Positions 25,626 to 32,802 of a stretch of 42,288 nucleotides of DNA are shown here, in pieces. Both the position numbers and the translations under genes were made by a program. Position 1 is the first letter of the stretch; each line of letters opens with the position of its first letter. The stretch is from Hyphomicrobiales bacterium (GTDB lineage Bacteria > Pseudomonadota > Alphaproteobacteria > Rhizobiales > Beijerinckiaceae): NCBI GenBank assembly GCA_019237205.1, contig JAFAHO010000007.1, positions 1 to 42,288 on the forward strand, read 5' to 3'. Below the pieces are notes generated by a model. It was given only the letters and a program-made list of their open reading frames with translations, did not search any database and had not been told where the DNA came from.

Positions 25626-26717
25626 GTGAAGGTCAGCGGACGCTCTTACCGCACCATTTGGCTGAATGCAGACGGTTGGGGCGTCGACGTCATCGACCAG
25701 CGATGGCTGCCGCACGAGTTTCGCATCGAAACGCTCCGCAGCGTCGCCGAAGCCGCGACTGCGATCCGCGACATGTGGGTGCGCGGCGCGCCGCTGATCG
25801 GCGTGACCGCGGCCTATGGCGTCGCGCTCGCCATGAGCGAGGACCCGAGCGACGCCGCGCTCGATGCGGCCTGGGAGCGGCTCCATGAGACGCGGCCAAC
25901 CGCGGTCAACCTGCGCTGGGCGCTCGACGCCGCGCGCGACCGCCTGCGCCCGCTCGATCCCGCCAAGCGCGCCAAGGCCGCCTACGCCCAGGCCGCGGAG
26001 ATCGCCGACGAGGATGTTGCGATCAATCGCGCCCTCGGCCGCAACGGCCTCGCCATCATCCGAAGCCTGGCTGCGGGCAAGAGGCCGGGCGAGCCGGTCA
26101 ATATTCTCACCCATTGCAACGCGGGCTGGCTCGCGACGGTCGACTACGGCACCGCCACGGCGCCGATCTATTGTGCGATGGAAGAGGGTCTCTCGGTCCA
26201 CGTCTATGTCGACGAGACGCGCCCTCGCAATCAGGGCGCATCGCTGACCGCCTGGGAGTTCGCCAACCATGGCGCGGCCCATACGCTCGTCGTCGACAAC
26301 GCGGGCGGCCATCTGATGCAGCGCGGCCTCGTCGACATGGTCATCGTCGGCTCGGACCGGACGACCGCCAACGGCGATGTCTGCAACAAGATCGGCACCT
26401 ATCTGAAAGCGCTGGCGGCGCACGACAACGGCGCGCCTTTCTACGTCGCCCTGCCCTCGCCAACCATCGACTGGACGATCCGCGACGGCAAGGACATCCC
26501 GATCGAAGAGCGCTCCGCTGACGAGGTCGACTTCGTTCAGGGACTAGACGCGGACGGGAAGGTGACGCGCGTGCGCATTTCGCCAAAGGGCAGCCCCGCG
26601 GCGAACCCGGCCTTCGACGTGACCCCCGCCCGTCTCGTCACTGGCCTCATCACCGAGCGCGGCGTCGCAAAAGCCTCGCCTGAGGGATTGAAGGCGCTGT
26701 TCCCGGAGCGGGCCTAG
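25626..26717 (+). CDS. mtnA: 5-methylthioribose-1-phosphate isomerase (MtnA)
   Basis: This encodes 363 residues with a GTG start seven bases after GAGGAG; an in-frame ATG at 25548 would add 26 arginine-rich residues without a ribosome-binding site. MtnA isomerises the aldose methylthioribose-1-phosphate to methylthioribulose-1-phosphate. The substrate loop RGAP (53-56), catalytic Cys164 in THCNAGW and Asp244 in VGSDRTTANGDV are all in place. Length is normal. None of mtnK, mtnP, mtnB, mtnC or mtnD is in the window, so it may serve the full methionine salvage pathway elsewhere. It could also serve a shortened shunt with the class II aldolase 1.3 kb downstream. The related isomerases of 5-deoxyribose disposal share these motifs. 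Confidence 0.92.
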   Translation: MKVSGRSYRTIWLNADGWGVDVIDQRWLPHEFRIETLRSVAEAATAIRDMWVRGAPLIGVTAAYGVALAMSEDPSDAALDAAWERLHETRPTAVNLRWALDAARDRLRPLDPAKRAKAAYAQAAEIADEDVAINRALGRNGLAIIRSLAAGKRPGEPVNILTHCNAGWLATVDYGTATAPIYCAMEEGLSVHVYVDETRPRNQGASLTAWEFANHGAAHTLVVDNAGGHLMQRGLVDMVIVGSDRTTANGDVCNKIGTYLKALAAHDNGAPFYVALPSPTIDWTIRDGKDIPIEERSADEVDFVQGLDADGKVTRVRISPKGSPAANPAFDVTPARLVTGLITERGVAKASPEGLKALFPERA

Positions 26718-26851
26718 AGGGAGAATCAGAGCGCGGCTCTTCCGCGACGTCGCGCCGACCTAAGTCCTGTTGATCGTGCTCGGCCGCTGTCCGGGAAAAT
26801 GGACGCATGACAATCGGCGTTCTATCGTTGGCCTTTCGCGGAGAGCGATCC

Positions 26852-27697
26852 ATGATCACGTTGCCAAAACTGGCGGCGGACGCCTTAGGCACGTTCCTTG
26901 CCGCCGACATGAAGGATCGGTTCGGGCGCTCGCATGCGCGCCTCGCGGAAATCATTCCGTACGCGGCGCGGCTCACGCTGGAATGCATCGGCAATAGCGA
27001 CGCCCTTTTCCACAACGTTGAGCACACGATGCTCATCACCCTGGCCGGCCACGACATCTTCAAAGGGCGGGCGCTGTTGACGGCCTCAACCCCAATCGAA
27101 TATTCGAATTTCATTGTCGCCTGCCTGGCGCATGACATCGGATACGTCCGCGGGGTCGTCAAAGGGGACGGGGCCGACGGCTTGGTCGTCGACGCCGCCG
27201 ACCGGAAGGTTACGTTGCCCCGCGGCTCCTCCGACGCCGCGCTCGCGCCCTATCATGTCGAACGGTCGAAGCTCTTCGTGCTGGACCGGTTCGCAGAGGC
27301 CGAGGAGCTCGACGGCGCGCTGATCGCAGGCGCGATCGAACACACGCGATTTCCGTACTCGTCTGCGCCCGAAGACCACGCCGTCGACGAATGGGCCACG
27401 TTACTGCGGGCCGCCGACCTGATCGGTCAGCTCGGCGATCCGCATTATCTGAGAAAGACCAATGCGCTCTACCACGAATTCGAGGAAATCGGCTTGAACA
27501 GGCAGCTCGGCTACGAATCGCCGGCGGACCTCATCGACAAATATCCGCAATTCTACTGGGACAACGTGTCTCCGCACATTCAGAACGCCATCCGCTACCT
27601 GAACGTGACCTCGAGCGGGCGGCAGTGGATCAACGGCCTCTACAGCAATGTCTTTCGCGCCGAGCACGAACTGCGCCTCTTTGGGCCGCAACCTTAG
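26852..27697 (+). CDS. HD-domain metal-dependent phosphohydrolase, PDE-like motif
   Basis: This encodes 281 residues; the ATG at 26852 follows GGAGAG, and an alternative ATG at 26807 would add 15 residues. The motif FHNVEHTMLI (about residues 53-62) resembles the YHN-x-x-H signature of class I cyclic-nucleotide phosphodiesterases. CLAHDIGYVRG supplies the HD pair. IEHTRFPY and LRAADLIGQL give the further His and Asp expected for the second metal. The protein is soluble with no sensor domain. It hydrolyses a phosphate ester or cyclic nucleotide by family; the substrate is unknown. It sits 134 bases after mtnA on the same strand. Confidence 0.8.
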   Translation: MITLPKLAADALGTFLAADMKDRFGRSHARLAEIIPYAARLTLECIGNSDALFHNVEHTMLITLAGHDIFKGRALLTASTPIEYSNFIVACLAHDIGYVRGVVKGDGADGLVVDAADRKVTLPRGSSDAALAPYHVERSKLFVLDRFAEAEELDGALIAGAIEHTRFPYSSAPEDHAVDEWATLLRAADLIGQLGDPHYLRKTNALYHEFEEIGLNRQLGYESPADLIDKYPQFYWDNVSPHIQNAIRYLNVTSSGRQWINGLYSNVFRAEHELRLFGPQP

Positions 27698-28041
27698 GCA
27701 GCTTCCCGCCACATGATGGCTTGGGGGATTCCAGTCATTCCTCAAAAGAGCGCCAAAGATCGTTCCGCGCACCTGAGCTGCCTTTGGAGGATGGTCTTAC
27801 GAAGAGCCGGAATGCGGTCGAAGGCGTTACGGCAGGGGCTGCGCCAGAGGCGGTCGCTCCTGAAAGGACCGTCAGCTCCCCGCGCGATACACGACGTTCA
27901 ATCGCTGCCGACGAGCACTCGCTTGGGATCGAGTCCGTCCTGTTGGCAGGCGACCCAAGCGTCAAACTTGGACCGCCGGCGCCCTCTCAAAGTCATCCAT
28001 CGAGCCCATTCGGGGAGATCTCGATCCGGAACGGGCCCATC
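27698..28041. other. Convergent gap without a supported gene
   Basis: These 344 bases lie between the convergent HD-hydrolase and aldolase genes. Open frames on both strands lack leaders, ribosome-binding sites and recognisable motifs. I see no T-tailed hairpin serving either gene. Confidence 0.45.
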
Positions 28042-28809
28042 TCACTCCCGGTAGGACGGATCCGTCTTGTCGAGCTGCGTCTTCAGGTAGTCGAAATGGG
28101 CGAAGGCCGCGCCCTTGTAGGGACCCCACCCCTCTGCGGTCTTTTCGGCGACCTCGTCAGACAGGATATTGAGCGGCTTTCCCGTCGAATAGGCCAGGAT
28201 CAGCGTTCTGGCGGCTCTTTCGAAGAAGTAGAGGTCCTCGAAGGCTTCGGCGACGGTGTCGCCCGTGGCCGTGACGCCGTGGTTGCCCATCAGCAGGGTC
28301 TGGTGGTTGCCGAGCGCCTTTGCGAGCCGCTCCCCTTCTGCCGCCTCGTCGGCGATGCCGCCGAAATCGAGGTCGAACGCGAGCCTGCCGAAGTAGCGCG
28401 CCGTATTGTTGTCGATCGGCTTCATCGACGGATCCTTCAGGGTGGAAAGAGCCGTCGAATAGGGAGGATGACAATGCAGGAGAACGCGAGCCAGGGGGCG
28501 CCGTCGATGGATCGCGCCGTGGATCGCCCAGGCCGAGGGGTCGGGGGCGTCGGGACGGTTCATCACCTCCTCGTCGTCGGCGTCGAGCAGCATGAGGTCG
28601 CTGGCGCGGATCGACCCGAAATGCCGCCATCTCGGGTTCATCAGAAAGCGCTTGCCGTCTGCCGACACTGCGGCGCTGAAGTGGTTGCCCACGGATTCAT
28701 GCCAGTCGAACTCAACCGCGAGCCGGAAGGCCGCCGCCAGGTCGATCCGCAATTTGCGCACGTCGTCGTCGGCCAGATCCCGATGGGTTGACGCATTGGC
28801 CTCGTTCAC
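28042..28809 (-). CDS. Class II aldolase/adducin-domain protein
   Basis: This encodes 255 residues. The GTG at 28809 overlaps the TGA of the dioxygenase gene (AAGTGAACG), and GGGAG precedes it, so this start is well supported; longer frames read antisense through that gene. Class II aldolases use Zn2+ and an enediolate to cleave a carbon-carbon bond, or relatives decarboxylate. The zinc histidines are visible in LLHCHPPYS (HxH) and GNHGVTATG. The family 'E-G-N-x-S' motif is SVGNHFSAAV here, so the usual catalytic or phosphate-site Glu differs. Coupling to a hydroxylating dioxygenase suggests that it cleaves the hydroxylated product; cooperation with MtnA is an alternative. Confidence 0.85.
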   Translation of the reverse strand: MNEANASTHRDLADDDVRKLRIDLAAAFRLAVEFDWHESVGNHFSAAVSADGKRFLMNPRWRHFGSIRASDLMLLDADDEEVMNRPDAPDPSAWAIHGAIHRRRPLARVLLHCHPPYSTALSTLKDPSMKPIDNNTARYFGRLAFDLDFGGIADEAAEGERLAKALGNHQTLLMGNHGVTATGDTVAEAFEDLYFFERAARTLILAYSTGKPLNILSDEVAEKTAEGWGPYKGAAFAHFDYLKTQLDKTDPSYRE

Positions 28810-29942
28810 TTGAATCTCCCTTCCGTCGTCAAGGCGCGATAGGCGCTGCGCATTTCGCCGCGGTCGGCGTAACAGCCCCGCAGGTGGCGCTCCCCGCTGG
28901 TTGCGGAATAGGCCGAGCGTCCGTGAACGATCCGGTGATTGTCGAAGACAATGCACTCTGCGGCGTTCAACCGAAAGCGCATCACGTACTTGTCGGATTG
29001 CAGCATCCGGCCGAAGCGGCAAAACGCGGGGTAATAAAGATCGAGGAAGGTTTGCGGCAGGTCGAAGACGTCGGCCATGTGCTGGCTGATCGTGACGCCG
29101 GAAACTTCGCCGTGTTCATCGAGCTCGATCACGCGCTGGCGCGAGCGCATGTCGTAGGCGTCATGCTCGCAATAGTAGGGGATCAGGGTCTCAGACAGCA
29201 GCCTGAAATCCTCCGGATGTTCCTTTCTGAAATCATTGGCCACGGCGACCCCGTCGAGAAACAGGCTCATGCCGCCCTCCACGCTGTTGGCGCGGCAGTG
29301 CAGGAACTGCACGCCGGGCGCCGTCTCCTCGGCGGGCGTATCCGTGTGCAATTCCAGCGCTTTGGCGGTGTAGGCGAGGTTTGTCGGGTTGATGTGCGTC
29401 TTGACGTCGAAATACTCGCCGAAGAATGTGGGCCGGACATGGCCGATCAAGCGCACCGTTTCCGTCAACGCTGCGTCGCTGTCCGGCATGTCGGTGAGGA
29501 TGGCGACGCCCTCCACCAGCAAGGCCTCGATCCACTTCACCACCTCCCGCCTGTCTTCCTTGAGTTTCGGCTGGGGAAAGCGGGCAATGTCGGGATAGTG
29601 ATCGGCATACCAGGCGCGGCGCGGAAGATCGGCCCGATCTTGACGGCGCTTGCCTTCGCCATATTGCGAAAGCCAGTCGAGCGGGTAACGCGAGGTGTGC
29701 CCATCCTCCATCCAGATGATTTCGAGAGCCTCGCCCGCAAGCCTGACGGAGGCCGGCTGCGGCTCGCGCGAGAGGTGAAAAATATCGAAGGTCCGTTCCC
29801 TGGTCTGGGTGTCGAACGATGTTGGGCAATTGTCCCTGAGCCAGTAAAAATTGAAGTAGCTCGACTGTCCGCCGGGCAGCGGCACGTCAACGCCGTGGTC
29901 TTTCGTCGTCACGCCAGATGCTGAGACGACGCTCGTATCCAT
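28806..29942 (-). CDS. Gamma-butyrobetaine-hydroxylase-like Fe(II)/2-oxoglutarate dioxygenase
   Basis: This encodes 378 residues; the ATG at 29942 follows AAGGTGGG, while a TTG six codons earlier lacks a site. An N-terminal GBBH_N (DUF971-like) domain precedes a TauD domain. The iron ligands are His199 and Asp201 (LELHTDTPAEE) and His340 (NHRIVHGRSAYS), with the 2-oxoglutarate arginine expected in the following RHLRGCYAD. The N-terminal zinc site of gamma-butyrobetaine hydroxylase (C-x-C-x-x-C) reads NCPTSFD here, so zinc is probably lost. The known substrates are gamma-butyrobetaine and trimethyllysine; a quaternary amine is therefore a fair guess near an MttB homologue. First gene of a two-gene unit with the aldolase. 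Confidence 0.87.
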   Translation of the reverse strand: MDTSVVSASGVTTKDHGVDVPLPGGQSSYFNFYWLRDNCPTSFDTQTRERTFDIFHLSREPQPASVRLAGEALEIIWMEDGHTSRYPLDWLSQYGEGKRRQDRADLPRRAWYADHYPDIARFPQPKLKEDRREVVKWIEALLVEGVAILTDMPDSDAALTETVRLIGHVRPTFFGEYFDVKTHINPTNLAYTAKALELHTDTPAEETAPGVQFLHCRANSVEGGMSLFLDGVAVANDFRKEHPEDFRLLSETLIPYYCEHDAYDMRSRQRVIELDEHGEVSGVTISQHMADVFDLPQTFLDLYYPAFCRFGRMLQSDKYVMRFRLNAAECIVFDNHRIVHGRSAYSATSGERHLRGCYADRGEMRSAYRALTTEGRFK

Positions 29943-29959
29943 GGCGCCCACCTTATCCA

Positions 29960-30049
29960 AATTTGACTAGAGCGTCTGTCCCCCCGGACACTACGGTCGA
30001 ATACCGGCGCACTGAAGCGTGAAAAATCTATCGATCCATAAGTCAAATT
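29960..30049. promoter_or_regulatory. Inverted repeat in divergent intergenic region
   Basis: AATTTGACT (29960-29968) and its exact reverse complement AGTCAAATT (30041-30049) face each other 72 bases apart, between the divergent dioxygenase and racemase genes. Each arm also contains a TTGACT box resembling a -35 element, pointing inward. Both arms are A/T-rich in GC-rich surroundings. A shared operator, bound as a looped pair, or two promoter elements are possible. Confidence 0.35.
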
Positions 30050-30058
30050 CTCCAGCCT

Positions 30059-30071
30059 GACTGCGTCAGTC
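30059..30071. promoter_or_regulatory. Short palindrome upstream of racemase gene
   Basis: GACTG-CGT-CAGTC is a perfect palindrome with a three-base centre, 47 bases before the racemase start codon. The size suits a dimeric repressor site. No regulator gene is adjacent. Confidence 0.28.
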
Positions 30072-30117
30072 TACCCAGAGTGGCGCCCGAGAACCCTCCG
30101 CGAGCAAGGACTTCGGA

Positions 30118-31146
30118 ATGATGCGTCCGCTGACCGGTCTGAAAATCGTCGAGTTTGAGGGCATCGGCCCAGGGCCGCTCGCTGGCCGCATGCTGGCCGA
30201 CCAGGGCGCGGAAGTCGTCGCGATCGTTCGCCCGAACAAGCCCGGGCTCGACCACCTCGACCTTGCGAACGCGGATCTGCCGTTGCGACGCGGCAAGCGG
30301 ATCGTCGCACTCGACCTCAAGCGGGCCGAGGCGGTCGAGGAGGCTTTGGCCCTGATCGAAAAAGCCGACGCGCTGATCGAGGGCAACCGGCCCGGCGTGA
30401 TGGAGCGGCTCGGCCTCGGCCCCGCCGATTGCGCGAAGCGCAATCGGCGGCTCGTTTACGGCCGGATGACCGGCTGGGGGCAGGATGGGCCGCTGTCGCA
30501 GGCGGCGGGCCACGATCTCAACTATCTCGCGCTGAGCGGCGTCCTGTCGCTGACCGAGCGTCCGGGCGCCCAGCCGATCGCGCCCCCGACGGTTCTCGGC
30601 GATGCGGGCGGCGCGCTGGGGCTCGCCTTCGGCGTCGTTTCCGGAATTCTCGCCGCCAGCCGAACCGGCAAGGGCGCGGTCGTGGACTGCGCGATCGTCG
30701 ATATCGCGGCTGCGCTCAGCGGCATTGCGCTCTGGGCGCGTTCGAACGGCGTGCTGGACGGCCCGAGGCCGAGCGTCTTTCACGATTCGCCCTTCTACGA
30801 CGCCTATCGCTGCGCCGACGGCCGGTTCATCACCGTCGGCGCCCTCGAGCCGCAATTCTACGCGCTGCTGCTCGCAAAGCTCGGCCTTGCGGACGCCGAT
30901 CCGAAGGCGCAAAACGACATCGCCGCTTGGCCCGCGCTCAAGGCGCGCTTTCGCGACCTGTTCGCGAGCCGGCCAAGCGCGCATTGGCGCGCGCTGCTCG
31001 AAGGCAGCGACGTCTGTTTCGCCCCGGTGCTGACGCTCGCTGAAGCGGCCGCCCATCCGCAAAATGCGGCGCGCGGCGTCTTCCGGGCTGAGCCTGACGG
31101 GCGGCTGGACGCGGCCGAAGCGCCGCGCTTCTCGCCGCTCGGATGA
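30118..31146 (+). CDS. Alpha-methylacyl-CoA racemase-like (family III CoA-transferase fold)
   Basis: This encodes 342 residues. Of the two adjacent ATG codons either may start; AAGGA lies upstream. The fold is that of CaiB/BaiF family III, but the catalytic residues are those of 2-methylacyl-CoA racemases: His132 in GHDLNY, Asp162 in VLGDAGGA and Glu244 in GALEPQFY. The CoA-transferase nucleophilic Asp arrangement is not evident, so racemisation at C2 of a branched acyl-CoA is more likely than CoA transfer. The length is slightly below the usual 360-380. It is the first gene of a two-gene plus-strand unit and divergent from the dioxygenase operon. Confidence 0.85.
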   Translation: MMRPLTGLKIVEFEGIGPGPLAGRMLADQGAEVVAIVRPNKPGLDHLDLANADLPLRRGKRIVALDLKRAEAVEEALALIEKADALIEGNRPGVMERLGLGPADCAKRNRRLVYGRMTGWGQDGPLSQAAGHDLNYLALSGVLSLTERPGAQPIAPPTVLGDAGGALGLAFGVVSGILAASRTGKGAVVDCAIVDIAAALSGIALWARSNGVLDGPRPSVFHDSPFYDAYRCADGRFITVGALEPQFYALLLAKLGLADADPKAQNDIAAWPALKARFRDLFASRPSAHWRALLEGSDVCFAPVLTLAEAAAHPQNAARGVFRAEPDGRLDAAEAPRFSPLG

Positions 31147-31158
31147 ATTGAGGACCCG

Positions 31159-32205
31159 ATGTCGACCCTTGCCATGCCGCAGACGCTCGAATTTCCCTTC
31201 CCCGGGCCGCCGAAGTCCGGCGAGGTTGCCGAAGTGCGGCCCGGCATATTCTGGGCGCGGCTTGCCCTGCCGTTCCGGCTCGACCACGTCAACATCTACT
31301 TTATCGAGGACGGCGGTGGGCTCGCGCTGATCGACACGGGAATCGACAACGCGGGTTCCCGCGCCGCCTGGGAAGCGCTCATCGCCGGACGGCTTGCGGG
31401 GCGCAAGCTCACACGGATCATCGCCACCCACTTTCACCCCGACCATATCGGGCTTGCGGGCTGGCTCTGCGAGCGCTTCGATCTCGAGCTGGCGATGAGC
31501 CATACCGAATATCTGATGGCGCTCAACATCCGGCTCGATCCCTCGGCGCTGAAATCCGAGCCCTATCGCAGCTTCTACCGCTCGCACGGCCTCGGCGAGG
31601 ACGAAACCGAAATCCTGCTCGGCAACGGGCTGCAATATCTGCGCATGGTGTCGCCGCCCCCGCGCACTTTTCTGCGATTGACGGCGGAGGACCGGGTGAC
31701 GATCGGCGGCCGCACCTTCGAGGCGATGACCGGCGCCGGCCATTCGCCCGAGCAAGTCATGCTCTATTCGGCGGCCGACAACGTGATCCTCTGCGGCGAT
31801 CAGGTTCTCGCCAAAATTTCCCCTAACGTCAGCGTCGAGGCGATGGACCCGAGCGGCGACCCGCTCGGCCTCTATCTGCGCTCGCTCGACAGGCTCAAGC
31901 GCACGCTGCCCGAGGACGTTCTGGTCCTGCCGGGCCACAACCTGCCGTTTGTCGGCTTGCGCGTCCGCGCCGACGAACTGATCGCCCACCACGAGGCGCG
32001 CTGCATGGCGATCCTCGAGGCCTGCAAGGTCAAACCGCAGACGGTGGCCGAGCTCGTGCCCGTCATCTTCGGACGCAGAATCGAGGACCCGCATCAGCTC
32101 GTGTTCGCCTTCGGCGAGGCGCTGGCGCATGTGAACCTGATCCTTCGCGACGCCGCCGCTCGCATCGTCCAAACCTCGCGCGGTCTTGCGGTGAAGGCGG
32201 CGTGA
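31159..32205 (+). CDS. Metallo-beta-lactamase-fold hydrolase
   Basis: This encodes 348 residues and starts 12 bases after the racemase gene. The metal-binding THFHPDHIG motif (His91, His93, Asp95, His96), the GAGHSPEQ block and LPGHNLPF give the full binuclear zinc set of the fold. A long C-terminal helical tail (ADELIAHHEARCMAIL onward) resembles the LACTB2/GloB-like group that includes acyl-CoA or acyl-thioester hydrolases. With the adjacent CoA racemase, a thioesterase role is plausible but not shown. Soluble, with no leader. Confidence 0.85.
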   Translation: MSTLAMPQTLEFPFPGPPKSGEVAEVRPGIFWARLALPFRLDHVNIYFIEDGGGLALIDTGIDNAGSRAAWEALIAGRLAGRKLTRIIATHFHPDHIGLAGWLCERFDLELAMSHTEYLMALNIRLDPSALKSEPYRSFYRSHGLGEDETEILLGNGLQYLRMVSPPPRTFLRLTAEDRVTIGGRTFEAMTGAGHSPEQVMLYSAADNVILCGDQVLAKISPNVSVEAMDPSGDPLGLYLRSLDRLKRTLPEDVLVLPGHNLPFVGLRVRADELIAHHEARCMAILEACKVKPQTVAELVPVIFGRRIEDPHQLVFAFGEALAHVNLILRDAAARIVQTSRGLAVKAA

Positions 32206-32242
32206 GGCGGAAGTCCCGCGGCCGTCGTGTCCGGCGACATTT

Positions 32243-32290
32243 TAGCTGCCGCGCCTTGGCCAAATACGCGGCAGTCTCAGGCCGTTTCAT
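32243..32290 (-). pseudogene. Truncated 5' stub of a HEPN-domain gene
   Basis: An ATG at 32290 overlaps the MNT gene's TGA (ATGA) and begins MKRPETAAYLAKARQL, the usual opening of HEPN-domain partner proteins of MNT nucleotidyltransferases. After about 16 codons the frame turns into arginine-rich nonsense and then runs antisense over the 3' end of the hydrolase gene. The remaining 100 or so residues, including the R-x4-6-H RNase motif of active HEPN toxins, are gone. A deletion at about 32240 seems to have fused this stub to the neighbouring sequence. Confidence 0.6.
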
Positions 32291-32610
32291 ATCTCTCGGC
32301 CGTCGCGGTGAAGCTCGTGCATGAGGGGCGTTCGGGCGTGATAGTCCGCGGCCGGAAAAGCCAACGCATTGATGACGGCCCCTGTCTCGAAGAGAATATC
32401 GGTCTCGATTTCCGCCAGCCGCCCGCTTTCCTCCCACAGGCTTCCCGCATCGCGCAGAAAGACGGCGACATCGTAGTCGGAACCCGGCGCCGCATCCCCG
32501 CGGGCGCGCGAGCCGAACAACACCACGCGCTGGAGGCGCTCCCCGTAGGCTTCGCCGAGCGCCGCGCGAAAGCGAACAATGACCGGGTCATTTAAGGCTT
32601 GCGTCGGCAT
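32287..32610 (-). CDS. MNT-type minimal nucleotidyltransferase (orphan antitoxin)
   Basis: This encodes 107 residues; GAGGT lies eight bases before the ATG. The minimal nucleotidyltransferase motif is complete: GSRARGDAAPGSDYDVAVFL (about residues 32-51) with the GS-x-A-R-G and D-x-D-x-x-V elements, and a third acidic residue in the following IETDILFE. MntA-type proteins inactivate their HEPN RNase partner by AMPylation. Here the partner gene is reduced to a 16-codon stub, so the gene is an orphan, either decaying or acting on a partner elsewhere. Confidence 0.85.
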   Translation of the reverse strand: MPTQALNDPVIVRFRAALGEAYGERLQRVVLFGSRARGDAAPGSDYDVAVFLRDAGSLWEESGRLAEIETDILFETGAVINALAFPAADYHARTPLMHELHRDGREI

Positions 32611-32802
32611 TTTCGTACCTCGCCTTTGTTCAATATTAACATGCGGAGCCTTTCAGTGAAGCGTTGCGCAGCTTTCGACGCCGAGCCGCGATCGGCAGAG
32701 CGGGCGCCAACACGTCCGACGGGGTGTCGGGGCGGCGTCTGCTTGACTCGCCAACCCTGTTAACTCAGTTTGAAGTCGTGTCTTTCCAAAGGGGGCAAAG
32801 CC

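Noticed and set aside
30043..32172. A 709-codon open frame on the minus strand
   Set aside because: It is antisense to the racemase and metallo-hydrolase genes, both of which carry full catalytic motifs.
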